Source: Platanthera guangdongensis
Lineage: Eukaryota > Streptophyta > Magnoliopsida > Asparagales > Orchidaceae
Reading direction: 5' to 3'
Assembly (NCBI GenBank): GCA_039583875.1
Contig: CM077151.1
Location: 28,906,390 to 28,970,389, forward strand
DNA: 64,000 nt
Shown: positions 1-12,656 of the stretch, one piece after another
Layout: the number at the start of each line of letters is the position of its first letter
Position numbering within the stretch: position 1 is the stretch's first letter
Position numbers and translations under genes: made by a program
The notes under the pieces: model-generated
Database searches by the model: none
What the model was told of the DNA's origin: nothing
What the model saw: the letters and a program-made list of their open reading frames with translations, nothing else

Positions 1-823
1 TACATTCATTGGACAAGTGAGATGGATACCGCACTATCTTCCACTCTTTTGGATCAACTTCATTTGGGTAATAAAGGGGCAAATGGTTGGAAGAGAGTTG
101 CCTTCACAGCTGGCATTACTGCATTGTGGGAAGAGTGTCATGTTAGGATGACAAAAGAAAAAATAATGGCAAGACTTAAAACATGGAATTAGTATTTTCA
201 AGAGATTTTTGCAATGCTAGACATATCTGGTTTTGGTTGGGACTGGGACAGACACGTGGTGAAAGTCAACAGTCCCGAGGTCTGGGCCGATTATATTCGG
301 GTAAGGTATAAGTCTATTTTTAATCATAAATTTTGACATATTAACTGATGTTGTTTTTTAAATAATGTAGGCGCATCCCTCCCTTAGGCATTACAAGGAC
401 AAGGTCATTGTAAACTGGAGTGATCTTGCGGCACTATGTGGAAGCGACAGGGCCACCGGAGTCAACTCAGCGACTAGTGTGGAATCAGCTGATCAAAATC
501 ATGTGGAAGATACTGATGATGAGGATGAGTTTGGTAATGGATCAATGGGCCCAAGGAAGAAGAAGGCAAAGAAACCATCAAATCTGGATAAGATTGCAGA
601 GGCCGTCACGCATATTGCATTTAACTTAGATGGCCCGGTCGAAGTAGCACCTCTAGTTCAGCCACGTCGGGAGATGACTCGGATTGAAATGATGTATGTT
701 GCACTGGCGCCTATGACAAACCTTTCTGAGGCTGATATGATCAGTGCAATTGATATGCTTGCCGCCGACGAAATCAAATGCGAGTGTTTTCTAGATATGC
801 CAGAGATTCTTAGGAGGGCTTGA
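1..823 (+). pseudogene. Myb/SANT-like DNA-binding protein, 5'-truncated by the window edge, one nonsense codon
   Basis: Frame 1 from base 1 reads a Myb/SANT-like domain of the plant family that includes L10-interacting MYB-domain proteins: an opening WTSEMD, then RLKTW and the GFGWDWD and PEVWADYI blocks, to base 300. A GT...AG intron (301-370) follows. Exon 2 (371-823) continues in the same frame with the family-typical LCGSDRATG block, an acidic stretch, a basic KKKAKK nuclear-localisation-like stretch, and a C-terminal helical region ending at the stop before 824. A TAG at 190-192 sits inside the Myb/SANT domain where the family normally has a basic residue. Everything else in frame is open, so this is either a recently broken gene or an allele with a single nonsense change. 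These domains occur both in plant regulatory proteins and beside PIF/Harbinger transposases; no transposase is visible here. The family call is recognition by eye. Confidence 0.72.
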
Positions 824-2867
824 TTGTGCGTGCACTAGGGCGATTAGTTTTTTGGCCACGACATAATTATGGTGGATTGTATCTTTTTGATGTGTAAAAC
901 TTATATCATGATGATTGTATGTTTTTTTGATGCGTAAACATTATGCAGTTTTAATTTTTTGATGTGTGAAAACTTATATCATAGACGATTCGTTTTTCAA
1001 TGATGTTCAAAATGTTTGTTTATATAAGTTTAATTTTTTTATTACTTTAAAAATCAATTCCTATGCCCGAAAACGTTCCTACAGGCGAACAAAACATTTG
1101 TCATTTATCAATTTCTGGGCCTGAAAATCTTCCTCAAACGAACAACAGAATTGGTTTTGACAGAAAACTAAAACCTTCCAGTTTTTAGTTTTCAAACAAA
1201 ACCAATTCCTGTGAAACAAAACCTGCAAAACGAACAAGGACTTAGGTTCTTTTTAAGCCTTCTTTAATGTTGTATTAAAATTTGGAGACTTTGGGGTGAA
1301 AATTGAAATTTTTCCAAATTTTAGGAGCCTAGGGCCGCGTTTTAAAATCGATGCATTTAAATCTTTCGAAAAAAGAGAATCGATACACGAGATAATGCTT
1401 TAATTTGAAGATTGAGTCCAAATAAATAATTGACGAGTTTTCATGGCGAGATTTCAAGCTTGGAGTATTTCGAAGATTTCGACAAGCGTCGCGTTTGTAT
1501 ACAAACTCTTGGGTGTTTTAAAGATGGAGAGTATGAGATTTGAGTTGATCGATGCCCAACCTCGTCTCGGGTGAAGATTTTTCACATGTTTGGAAATGAT
1601 TTTTAAGGTTGAAATTCGTGGAATGACGTGCTCTCTAAAAAATGCTCGGATTTGATCCGATGCGAGCGAATAAGTTGTTGATTATTTTAGAACGAATAAT
1701 AAAGGTGCAACCCATAATAAGTTTCCCCAATTTGATTAAGCATGATTGAAAAAGTGCAATTAAACTAATATCGGATTCTAGTAATTGGTGTAACCCAAAA
1801 GAAACTTCTTAAGAACAGAAATGAAACTGGATTTGCTCCTGTGAACAGAGATGAAACTGAACTTGTCTCCTCTGAACGAAGATGGAACTGAACTTGCCTT
1901 TTATGTACAGAGATAGAACTGAACTTGCCTCCTATAAATGGAGATGGAACTGAAGCCTCTTAAATGTAGTGATTTGACTACTAATCATTTTCTTTATGAT
2001 TTATTTCAGCCGTGCACTAGTACAGTTCATTTATTTATTTCAGTTCAGTACTTCCTTTTTAGTACTCTAGCCTCGTACTGGTCATACTTATTTACTTTCA
2101 GTTTATTTCATTTAAGTATTATTCCAGTCGTGTACATCTAGTTCTTTTCAGTACTTACTTTCAATTCTTTCAGTTCAGTACTACTCCAGTTTCGTACTAG
2201 TCGTATTTCAATTATGCAGCATATATTCTCAGCAGCTTTCATTATCGAACTTTTAATCCTACAATTTACTATTTTAAGCATGAGTTCTGCTCTGGCGAGC
2301 AGTTGATTACTAAGTTGATCATTAGTTGGGAATAATGAGAGTCGAGATATTCCTTTAGAGTTTGTCCTAAATAAAGTACTCACACGCTCATTGTTGAGAG
2401 TTGAGCCAAAATGTCGCTTGCTCGAACTATTTGAAGCATAGTAGGGCAGGCTGCCGCAGACCCGGTGCGTGTCAGCTTAATTGATTAAAATTAGTTGCTT
2501 GTAAATTTCTTGGGATAAATCGTGTCAGGTCAGTCACTTCCGCAGACCGTTCGTACCGGTACAGAAATGTTGACCACTTAAGGCGACATGTAGATGTGTA
2601 TCACAGGTGACCGGACGTTATATTTCTCTCCGTTCGGTTTCCTCCGCTGGTCGGCCAAAATGCAGAATCGTCGGATGTCTCTCACTTCCAAGAGTGCACG
2701 AGGTTGTACGTTGGGGCCTGGGTAGTGCGGTACGACCACCCCAGAAGTGGCAGGACTGGTCACTATCACCGACGACCACATCAGTGAGGTTCGCATGGCT
2801 CGCTACCCTGTTTGAAAAAAAGCGTTCCATACTTTGTCGATATAGGGTGTGTGCGCGGCTTTGATTG
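824..2867. other. Noncoding region after the Myb/SANT-like pseudogene
   Basis: No credible coding sequence was found. The stretch is AT-rich after the stop codon. It holds a hairpin-like inverted repeat at about 1149-1208 (arms with ATTGGTTTTG / CAAAACCAAT), a 31-bp tandem array, and from about 1380 onward sequence of the kind seen in old gypsy LTRs, without ends I can define. Confidence 0.5.
1813..1955 (+). repeat. 31-bp tandem repeat, about 4.6 copies
   Basis: Units beginning GAACAGAGATGAAACTGAAC recur at 1813, 1843, 1874, 1905 and 1936, a spacing of 30-31 bp, with several substitutions between copies. No coding role is evident. Confidence 0.8.
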
Positions 2868-3018
2868 TGTAACATCCCAATTCGAGATAGACCCCTTGTG
2901 CGTGTATTGTGTCATCTTGGGTGGATTAGGCCGGTAGAAATTTGGGAGAGAAAACCCAAGGTCACGGGGCGGTAGGCAGGTCCGGGCGGTCGAGAAAACT
3001 CAATGAATTGTCGAATGG

Positions 3019-3075
3019 ACTCGATGAATCGTCGAGTGATCTCGACGAATCGTCGAGTGATCTCGATGAACGGAC
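3019..3075 (+). repeat. 21-bp palindromic tandem repeat
   Basis: About 2.6 units of a 21-bp repeat. The core CTCGACGAATCGTCGAG is a perfect inverted repeat around a central A, so each unit can fold on itself. Confidence 0.7.
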
Positions 3076-3625
3076 TTGGCGGAATTTCCTTATGAATTTG
3101 TCGAATTGGGTCCATCGTGTGGTGGGTATACCGCTGATGGTAGCATTCGCCTAGAATGCCTATGTCGCCTAGAAAGTTTGAGTTGCCTCGAAGGCAGCGT
3201 GTCGCCTTGAAGAAATTACAGCGCGTGCGCGAGCTCAAATAACGAAATTTACAAATAGCGTATTTATGCAATATAGTGAAATCGAGCAAACGGCCTTGGA
3301 CATGATCTCAAATAGATTTATTAGATTCGTAATGCTAATACAAGTCCAACAGAGTCATCCGTTCACGATTCCGACGTCATTTGGACATATTTGAAGTTTA
3401 AGTAAATTGACCTCAAACGGCCCGGGGAGCGTAAAATGATCATACTAGCATGGATTGGACCACAGATCATTCCGGTGGATGCGTGTCAACGAGACGGTCA
3501 TAACAAACCTATCCAAGACAATTTCTGAGTCCTGTAGGGCAATGTACAGTTGTTTAAACATTAAAAATAATAATTATTATTGTAACAATATTAATAATAC
3601 TAATATTAATAATGAGAATAGTTAT

Positions 3626-5636
3626 TGTAACATCCTTGATTTTTGACGTCGCGTGTAACTTAAATTTCAGGATGCAATCGCGAGCAAAAAAATATGTGTG
3701 TCGGTGAACCGTGAAGGTATATCCAAATTTTGAGTTATTTTGGTTCTCCTTAAGTGACAGCGTATAAAAAAAGAGAGACAATATTAAATACATTAAAACT
3801 CACGGTTCACACCGGCCCAACAGTTTTAATAACGGCACTCCTTTTATAGCCTTGGAGAAACCTGCACCCCCCCCCATAATCGTGGAATCGACACATCTCC
3901 TCAGCCGATCAGAAACTTCTCTGCTCTCAACTGTGTCTCCTCTGTCTCCCGTAACCACCCACGGGAAGTGCCAAAAATGTCAGATGTGCTGATCGGCTTA
4001 TCCCCCTCCGCCAGATTCAAGTGTCGACCACTCCTCCATCCTTTGTATCCCTAGTCGGCCCCCTCCTTCCTCCCTAGCACTGTGGGAGGTGGATCTCCAA
4101 CACTAACCGGCGGGAAGGATCTTTGATAGCAGCGTAATTAGTTCTGATGAGTATCGTTCCCCTTTATTTTTCTTTCTCTTGTGGAAAACGTCATGTTTGG
4201 TACTCAACTATGTTTACCCTTTGTTTTTCTTGCCCAAATTAGGAATCGAGGAATGGGTCTTCTCCGATCAAAAACCAACCACCTATTTCGGGGTTTAGTT
4301 GATGTTGATTTGAAGTAACACTCTAGTTTGCGATCTCTTCTACCTTAGTTAGTTGTTTGATAATTTGTGAGAAAGCCTAAGGGGGAAAACACATAATTTG
4401 GGGTTACCGCTGAATTTTAGATTTTTGGTGATCGTTGAAGCAAAGGATTGGAGAAGCTGTTAGTGGTCTGATCTTTGGGGAAGAACCTCCATGTCGCCAC
4501 GACGCTTGTACGGATATCGAATCACCGCAGTAAGAAATTCGACTCCTTTTAGTCCAGCAGTTCAGATTATTTTAATTCATGTATTAAAAATATTGGTATA
4601 TGCACTTAGATTTACAAGTTCTTATAGTCAGAACCGGGTCAAATGGGTAGGATACACTTAGGCTTAATTTAGCAGAATCAGTATCATGAGAATCCTAAGC
4701 CCGGTGTATTTAACTAGAGTATTATTCTGTATTAGACTCACTAAACATCAGTCTAAATGAAATTTAGGAAAAAGTGGCGAGGAAGGATTACCCTTGCAAT
4801 CCTGGTGGAGGCACACCACCATATTCCAGGGCTAGTAGACCACCACTCATATTTCAAGCTCAGGGTTGATGACCCTTGTTTCAGATATGGAACTCCTCAA
4901 ATAGGAGCCTGCATTCCATTTGAGGGACACTCTGTTTAGGGCGCTATCAAGCTTGCCACTTAGAATGTAGTTTCTAGTTGTGCACAGTCGTCCTTAGTGA
5001 CATGAGTTAATAATGTGTCAGTGACACAGGCTGAAACTTACAACAGATATAACTTAAAATTTTCAGAAATCAACAATTTATACCGATAAAAAAGAGTGTC
5101 AGATTACGCAATAGGTTGAATTCATGTCAGATCATTTTTTCAAGTGTCACGTTTAATATTAGAATAATTATACAAATTTTTAATTTCAAGTATTACTCAC
5201 CTAAAATGTTTTCTTTAAGTATTGCTGGAGAGGGTAGTTTTTCATACTCTTCAGTGGGCCTGACTCATTTGGAAGTTATTTTTACAGGGGGCTCAGGTCA
5301 GGGGATCTGCTTAAGATAGGCGGCTCAGTATTCAGTCGTTAGTTTGTTCAGTTGTACCAATGTGGTTGTATTTTGCTTTTATTCACAGACATTTGTATTT
5401 GTTGTACTTCACCTATGTTTTTGATATATCAGATATTTCAGTTTGACGGTAATTAAGTCTCTTAATGATATATTTTCAATTTTAGTTGGCTTTATGAATT
5501 CAACTTGACAAGGTACACTTTTAACTTTAGAATTTCTTCACTATTCCGATGTATGTCTTTTTTAACACTTTCATTACTTGTTATCGTGGACCCGACCGGA
5601 CTGCTGATTCCTATTAAACTTGGTTAGAGTGTTACA
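3626..5636 (+). repeat. 5' LTR of the Tekay-like element
   Basis: 2011 bp, TGTAAC...GTTACA, aligning along its length with 10653-12656. It holds an A-rich stretch and TTTTATAGCC near 3842, a possible TATA region, then a CT-rich leader. Confidence 0.92.
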
Positions 5637-5639
5637 AAT

Positions 5640-5654
5640 TGGTATCAGAGCCAT
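5640..5654 (+). other. Primer-binding site, initiator tRNA-Met type
   Basis: TGGTATCAGAGCCAT lies three bases after the 5' LTR. This is the usual plant initiator-Met tRNA complement for minus-strand priming. Confidence 0.88.
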
Positions 5655-6269
5655 AGGATCCCTGGAACCAGAAAATTCACAGAGTCATAAGATTGTATTC
5701 GAAAAAAACTTTCGTTAGTAGAGTCATCGAGTTTGTCTAACTCTTAGTTTTCACGGGTGCATGATAATACCTTCAGTATTAGATTTGTTTTTCAGATATA
5801 TCATTGGTATTAATAATTTCTTTTTTTATGCCATCTCAAACTAGTGAAGCGGGGGAACCCTCACGTAAGAACGTTGTTCCTGATATCGCCATGGGTGATA
5901 CTAATGTACCACCTCCACCACCCGCACCAGCAGTCCCAGAACCGACTGATTTGACAACCCAGATTGCTAAGACAGTAGCTGTCGCATTATTGGAATTTCA
6001 GAGAGGCCAACCTGCAGGGATTCCAGACCCTATACCTATAGCAGTAGAGGTCGGTATGGATCAATACCTAAGGGATTTCCGAGATCTCCACCCTTGCAAC
6101 TATAGTGGAGATGGAACACCGATGTATACAGATGACTGGATTGCAAACACTAGAGATTTGCTTAATATTATGGAGTACCCAGAATATAAAAATGTTCCAC
6201 TGACAACTTTCCTCCTTCGGGGCTGGGCAAAAATTTGGTGGACTAAGTATTTAGCAAATGATCCTATCG

Positions 6270-6352
6270 GTAAGGTGTTTTGTGAAATTACTCTTTTGTT
6301 GTAAAATTGTTCTCTCTTTAGTGTGGAGTGACATGATCTTTATTCTTGCAAG
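6270..6352 (+). other. Intron-like interval 1 in gag (83 bp)
   Basis: Starts GTAAGG, ends TTGCAAG. Splitting ATC-G / GT-CGT, its removal joins the NDPIG block to RTTDMFTW, the continuous reading expected in this gag family. Confidence 0.65.
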
Positions 6353-6941
6353 GTCGTACAACTGATATGTTTACTTGGATCGATTTTTCAAGGGCTCTTG
6401 CGAACTGGTTTGTGCCCCCTTTCGCTCGTCGAGGTCTCTAGGAGAAGTATCTCTGGCACTTCCAAGGGAATAAGACAGTTACCGAGTACGAGTGAGAACT
6501 TACTCACTTATATCGATATGCGAGCGCGATGCAGGGAGATGAAGCTGAGAAGTGCAACCATTTTGTGGATGACATGCGAGATTCCTCGAGGCAACCGTTA
6601 ATGACCATGGTCAATGCAGATTACAGGATTTTGGTGGATACAACAAGAAGATCAGAGGTTGGCCAGCAGCGAGTCCACATGCGCGATAGTTTCCGCCCCA
6701 AGCCACCTCAAAGTGCCCTATTTCAGCAGGATAAGAGTCAGCCAAGGTACCGCTGGAATAGAAGCAAAAGGACAGTTCTAAGCAGGGAAATCAGTATGGG
6801 GGCAAGCCCAGAGACTACCCCCTTTGCCTTAAATGCAATCGACATCATTTTGGAGAATGTTTGGCTGCTTTAGACATCTATTACAAGTGCCAGAGGGCTG
6901 GGCACTTTGCACGGAAATGCTCAGAGTCTGCGGGTAATCAG

Positions 6942-7025
6942 GTAATATGATCTTTTGCTTGGTGATTTTCCTTTATCCAAAACCTTTTCTTGTAAGTTAA
7001 TATGTGTACTGTATCATGACTTTAG
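6942..7025 (+). other. Intron-like interval 2 after the zinc knuckles (84 bp)
   Basis: Starts GTAATA after a CAG codon and ends GACTTTAG. It is phase 0, contains in-frame stops, and is AT-rich unlike its flanks. Confidence 0.6.
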
Positions 7026-7179
7026 TCAAAATACGAGCATGGCGGCTCGCATGGAGTCGATAAAGGGAAGGTAGTGGTGGTTGATGACCTGAAGCCAGCT
7101 TTAGGACGCGGTCTAATTCAACCTCGAGCCTATAGTCTTGGCTAGCAGAAGGCCAAGAAGCAGAAGAACGTAGTGATAA

Positions 7180-7261
7180 GTTTGAAATCATAAAATATGA
7201 AATATTTAGTTCTCCTTCTTCCAACAACACTTAAACATTAATATTATAAGTTTGCATGTAG
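7180..7261 (+). other. Intron-like interval 3 before the protease (82 bp)
   Basis: Starts GTTTGA, ends GCATGTAG. Removal joins KNVVI to the protease lead-in ILIVHDIPSMVLFDTG. It is AT-rich with in-frame stops. The donor is weaker than in the other two. Confidence 0.55.
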
Positions 7262-7593
7262 GTATCCTCATAGTTCATGACATACCGTCTATGGTCCTCT
7301 TTGACACGGGTGCATCACATTCATTCATAGCAGAATATTTTGCGTCTAAGCTTAGCCTGAAAGTCGTCACCAGCCCGACTCCGTTAGATGTCATGATGCC
7401 AAACGGTTCGGTGATGCAGACTAATTGTAAGTGTAGGGCGTCAGTTTTATTTGGAGAAACAGAAATTGTAGTGGAGGCGTCCCTTTTGCCTATTGCTGAG
7501 TTTGATTTAATATTGGACATATATTGGCTGACTGATATAAATGTCAAGATAGATTGCGGGAGTAAGAAGATTCAGCTAGAAGGACCTAGTTAA

Positions 7594-10500
7594 TCTCTCA
7601 TTACCTTTCAAGGTTTGAAAGGAGTCTCCAAGCTGATCATCTCTTCAGTAAAAGCTATGAGGTATGTCAGTAAAGGGTGTTCCACCTTTTTGGTGTTGTT
7701 GCATGCGGAAGTTAAAGCCTTTTTGCAGGAGGTTCTGGTGGTCTATGAGTTTCTCGATGTTTTTCCCGAGAAGCTACCTGTGCTCATCCCTCTAGAGAGA
7801 TTGATTTTCAGATTGACCTTGTTCCTGGATCTGTACCAGTGGCCAAGGCTCCTTATCGCATGGCGCCTAGGGAATTGCCTGAGTTAAAAATTCAGTTACA
7901 GGAATTGCTTAATTTGGGATTTATCAGACCCAATACATCGTCGAGGAGAGCACCAATCATTTTTGTGAAGAAAAAGGACGGCAGTTTGAGATTGTGTATC
8001 GACTACCGAGAGTTGAATAAACTTACTATTAAGAATAAGTACCCTCTTCCAAGGATAGATGACTTGTTCGATCAACTCGAGGGGTCTTGCATGTATTCTA
8101 AGTTAGACCTGAGGCCGGGATACCATCAATTGAAAATTCAAGATGAGGATATCCAGAAGACAACGTTTAGTACCAGATACGAGCACTTCGAATTTGTGGT
8201 CATGTCGTTTTGGTTGACCATTGCCCCATCTGCATTTATGGACCTGATGAATAGGGTGTTCAAAGAGTTATTAGACTAATTCATGATTGTTTTTATTGAT
8301 ATCCTAGTGTATTCCAGGAGCAAGGAGGAGCATGTCACACATCTTAGGACAGTTTTGAACACTCTTAGGCAGAATCAGTTATATGCTAAGTTTTCTAAGT
8401 GCAAGTTCTGGCTCCTAGAAGTGACATTCTTGGGCCACGTGGTTAGTAGAGATGGACTTGCCGTTGATCCAAAGAAGATTAAGGCGATCATAGATTGGCC
8501 AAGGCCGAAAACAATTGCAGAGGTTCGTAGTTTTCTCGGTTTGGCATGCTACTAAAGAAGATTTATTCAGGACTTTTCGAAGATAGCCCTTCTGTTGACT
8601 TTTCTTACCAAAAAGGAAAGAGCTTTTAATTGGACATCAGAGTGCGAGTCTGATTTTGAGCAGTTGAAGACCAGATTATTAGATGCACCCGTGCTAAGTC
8701 TTCCTTCAGGTGTAGGTGGCTTTCAGATTTACAATGATGCTTCAGGCTAGGGACTGGGTTGTGTTCTCATGCAGTATGGAAAGGTTATAGCTTTTGCATA
8801 TAAACAACTAAACAATCACAAGAGAAATTATCTTATGCATGATCTGGAGTTAGCAGCTATCATCCATGCATCAAAGATTTGGAGACACTGCCTCTATGGC
8901 ATACGGTGTGAGATCTTCAATTACATCTTTGATCAGTAGGAGCTCAACATGAGGCAGTGTAGGTGGCTCGAGTTTTTAACAAATTATGAGATGACTATTC
9001 GGTATCATCCGAGAAAAACTAATGTTGTAGCAGACGCCCTCAGTAGGAGTTCAAGTATGCTCTCATCACCCAACATGAAAAATTGGTGCGAGCCTTGGAC
9101 ATGCTAGAGTAGTGTGGTGTTGCGCCCTAGTTTTAGCCCTGTAAGTTTGAGATGGATTGAGATAAAGTGTATCATCAAAGAGAGGATTTGTGATGCAATG
9201 CCCTTAGATTTAAAGATGGCAGAAATTTTTGATTTGACTCGGATAAGCCAGAGAGACGATTTCATGGTTTGTGATGGGTTGTTGCTGTTTAAGGGCAGAG
9301 TGTGCATTCCAGATGTCGGACATCTTCGCGAGGATATTTTAGTTGAGTCTCATAACTCCAGGTATTCTATTCACCCGAGCGGTACGAAGATGTATACAGA
9401 CCTTAAGAAGACAGTTTGGTGGCCATGACTTAAGAGAGATGTCTCAGATTACGTAAGGAAGTGCGAGATTTGTAAGTTGGTGAAGGCAGAATGCCAGATG
9501 TCTGGAGGAAAGCTACAACCTCTTCTAATTCCCGAGTGGATTTTCGAAGACGTTTCCATGAATTTCGTGCATGGCCTCCCTAGATCCCAGAGTGGGAATG
9601 ACTCGATATGGGTGATCATAGATCGACTGTCCAAGGTTGCACATTTTATTCCCAACAAGAGAACCGACCAGGGTCCAAAGTTGGCTCAGTTATACGTTGA
9701 TGAGATAGTTCGATTTCATGGCGTGCCAAAGTCTATTGTGTCAGATAGAGATGGAAGATTTATTACCAGAGATTGGAGATACGTTCCGGAGCATCGGGGT
9801 ACTCAGTTGAAGTTCAGCACAACTTTTCACCCACGGACTGATGTGCAGACAGAGCGTACAAATAGAACCATGGAAGATATGTTTCACATGTGTATCTCGG
9901 ACTTTGGGAGTAAATGGGAGAAGTATGTCACTTTGGTGGAATTCTCTTATAATAATAGTTTCCAGACGAGTATCAGCATGACACCATTCGAGGCATTGTA
10001 TGATAGGCTTTGTCGGACACCTTTATGTTGGGCAGAAAGCGAAGAGAGAGCTTCTTGCAAAGAATTCTGGATAAACAAGACCATGGACAAAGTTAGGCTC
10101 ATTTAGGAGCGCAAGAGGATTGCTTAGGACAGACAAACCAAGTACTACAACTAGAGACATAAAGCAGTTGAATTCAGGGTTGGAGATCATGTTTATCTGA
10201 AGGCGAGACCAGTCAAGGGAGTCTCTAGGATTAAGCAGATGAAGAAGTTGAGTCCCAGATTTGTGGGTCCATTGAGGTGCTAGAGCGCATATGTGAGGTT
10301 GCATATATGTTGGCCTCACCTGAGGATATGGGTGGATTATATGACGTATTCCACATCTCATATCTGAGGAGAACAGTCAGAGATCCAGATCAGATGATCA
10401 ATACTAAGGATGTGTCGATTGAATCAAATCTCATTATCAGTATTTCGTCAGTCAGGATTGTGGTTTCGAGGATCCAGAAACTCAGAAACAGAGAGATTCG

Positions 10501-10624
10501 TATGGTTAAGGTCCTTTGGATGAATTGTGGTCAACCAAAGTACACTTGGGAAAGAGAGGACGAGCTTTGTGGCAATAAAGATTATGCATTCCTCTTCATT
10601 ACAGGTATGTTTTTAATTTTCTAG
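7594..10624 (+). pseudogene. Pol of the Tekay-like element (RT, RNase H, integrase, chromodomain), multiply broken
   Basis: Pieces in three frames cover a whole gypsy pol. RT runs about 7839-8555: the finger motif [25 protein letters not shown], and the catalytic region reads FIDILVYS, where the second of the two adjacent aspartates is replaced by isoleucine. RNase H is about 8640-9050 with several stops. Integrase spans about 9114-10106: a degenerate HHCC zinc region ending CEICKLVKAE, then the catalytic core with SDRDGRF and the FHPRTDVQTERTNR block. After 10277 comes the C-terminal part ending in a chromodomain-like PKYTWEREDEL. Stops at about 8277, 8553, 8750, 8938, 9110 and 9426, plus frameshifts, make it nonfunctional. 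The RT active-site change alone would abolish activity. Confidence 0.85.
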
Positions 10625-10639
10625 GACGAAATTTTTTTT

Positions 10640-10650
10640 AGGAGGGAAGA
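10640..10650 (+). other. Polypurine tract of the Tekay-like element
   Basis: AGGAGGGAAGA lies two bases before the 3' LTR, the expected primer position for plus-strand synthesis. Confidence 0.75.
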
Positions 10651-10652
10651 TT

Positions 10653-12656
10653 TGTAACATCCTTGATTTTTGACGTCGCGTGTAACTTAAATTTCGGGAT
10701 GCAATCACGAGCAAAAAATTATGCGCATCGGTGAACCGTGAAGGTATATCCAAATTTTGAGTTATTTTGATTCTCCTTAAGTGACGACGTATAAAAAAAG
10801 AGACAATATTAAATACATTAAAACCCACGGTTCACACCGGTCCGACAGTTTTAATAACCACACTTCTTTTATAGCCTTGGAGAAACTCGCACCCCCCTCA
10901 TAATAGCGGAATCGACACATCTCCTTAGCCGAGCGGAAACTTCTCTGCGCTCAACAGTGTCTCGTCCGTCTCCTGTAACCACCCGCAAGAAGTACCAGAA
11001 ATGCCGGATGCGCTGATTGACTTCTCCCCCTCCACCGGATTCCAGTGCCGACCACTCCTCCATCCTATGTAGCCCTAGTCTGCCCCCTCCTTCCTCCCTA
11101 ACACTATTGGAGGTGGATCTCTAACCCTAACCGGCGAGAAGGATCTATAATAGCAGCGTAATTGGTTCCAGTGAGTATTGTTCCCCTTTATTTTTCTTTC
11201 TCTTGTGGAAATCGTCATGTTTGTTACCCAAATATGTTTACCCTTTGTTTTTTTTGCCCAAATTAGGAATCGAGAAACTAGGTATTTTCCGATTGGAAAC
11301 CAACCACCTATTTCAGGGTTTAGTTGTTGTTGATTTGAGGTAGCACTCTAGTTTGCGATCTCTTGTACTTTAGTTAGTTGTTTGATAATTTGTGAGAAAG
11401 CCTAAGAGGAAAACGCATAATTTGGGGTTACCGCTGAATTTTAGATTTTTTGTGGTCGTTGGAGCAAAGGATTGGAGAAGTTGTTAGTGGTCTGATCTTT
11501 GGGGAAGAACCTCCAAGTTTCCTCGGCACGTGTACGAACATCGAATCACCGCAGTAAGATATTCGACTCCTTTTAGTCCAGCAGTTCAGATTATTTTATT
11601 TCGTGTATTAAAAATATTGGTATATGCACTTAGATTTACAAGTTCCTATAGTTAGAACCAAGTCATAGATGTAGGATACGCTTATGCTTAATTTAGCAGA
11701 ATCAATGTCATGAGAATCTTAAGTCCATTGTATTTAACTAGAGTCCTATTTCGTGTTAGACTCACTGAACATCAGTCTAAGTGAAATTCAGGAAAAAGAA
11801 TCCTCGCAATCCTGGTGGAGACACGCCACCGTATTTCCAATGCCAGTAGGACACCACTTGTATTTCAAGCTCAGGGTCGATGACCCTTGTTTCAGATATG
11901 GAACTCCTCAGATAGGAGAATGTGTTCCATTTGAGGGACACTCAGTTCAGGACACCATCAAGCTTGACACTCAGAATGCAGTTTCTAGTTGTATACAACC
12001 GTCCTTATTGATATGAGTTAATAAGGTATCAGTGAAACATGCTGAAACTTACAACATATATAACTTCAAAACTTTAGAAATCAACGATTTATACAAATAA
12101 AAAAGAGTGTGTCAGATCACAAGATAGGTTGAATTCATGTCAGACCATGATTTCAAGTGCCACGTTTAATATTAGAATAATTATACAAACTTTTAATTTT
12201 AAGTATTACTCACCTAAAATATTTTTTAAGTGTTGCTGGAGAGATTAGCTTTTCTTACTCTTCAGTGGGTCTGACCCATTTGGAACTTGTTTTTATAGGG
12301 GGCTCAGGTCAGGGGATCCGCTTAGGATAGACGGCTCAGTATTCAGTCGTCAGTTTGTTCAGTCGTACCATTGTTGTTGTACTTTGCTTTTATTTACAGA
12401 TATTTATATTTGTTGTATTTCACCTATATTTTTGATATATCAGATATTTCTGTTTGACGATATTAATTCAGTTCCTTAGTAATATATTTTCAGTTTTAGT
12501 TGGCTATATGAATTCACTATTCCGTTATAAGTCCTTTTTAGCACTTTCATTACTTTTACCTACTTTATACCAACTTATATACTGTTACTTAGTTTACTTG
12601 TTATGGCTGACCCGGGCAGATTGCTGATTCCTGTTAAACTTGGTTGAGGTGTTACA
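10653..12656 (+). repeat. 3' LTR of the Tekay-like element
   Basis: 2004 bp, TGTAAC...GTTACA, aligned along its length with the 5' LTR; followed directly by the GTTAT duplication. Confidence 0.92.

Larger units (their letters stand above)
5828..7593 (+). pseudogene. Gag-protease region of the Tekay-like element, interrupted by three intron-like segments
   Basis: The ATG at 5828 (MPSQTSEAGEP) is the likely start. Coding segments are 5828-6269, 6353-6941, 7026-7179 and 7262-7593, separated by three 82-84 bp GT...AG intervals whose removal restores the gag reading. Segment 1 has a proline-rich stretch and the start of the retrotransposon gag domain (GWAKIWW). Segment 2 carries the rest of gag and two zinc-knuckle-like motifs, CLKCNRHHFGEC and YYKCQRAGHFARKC, the second lacking its first cysteine. 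Segment 4 is an aspartic protease with DTGASHSF as active site. Stops at about 6442 and 6493, a frameshift near 6800 and a stop near 7141 show it is dead. Known: Gag packages RNA and the protease processes the polyprotein. Inferred: the intervals were real introns or intron-mimicking insertions. Confidence 0.75.
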
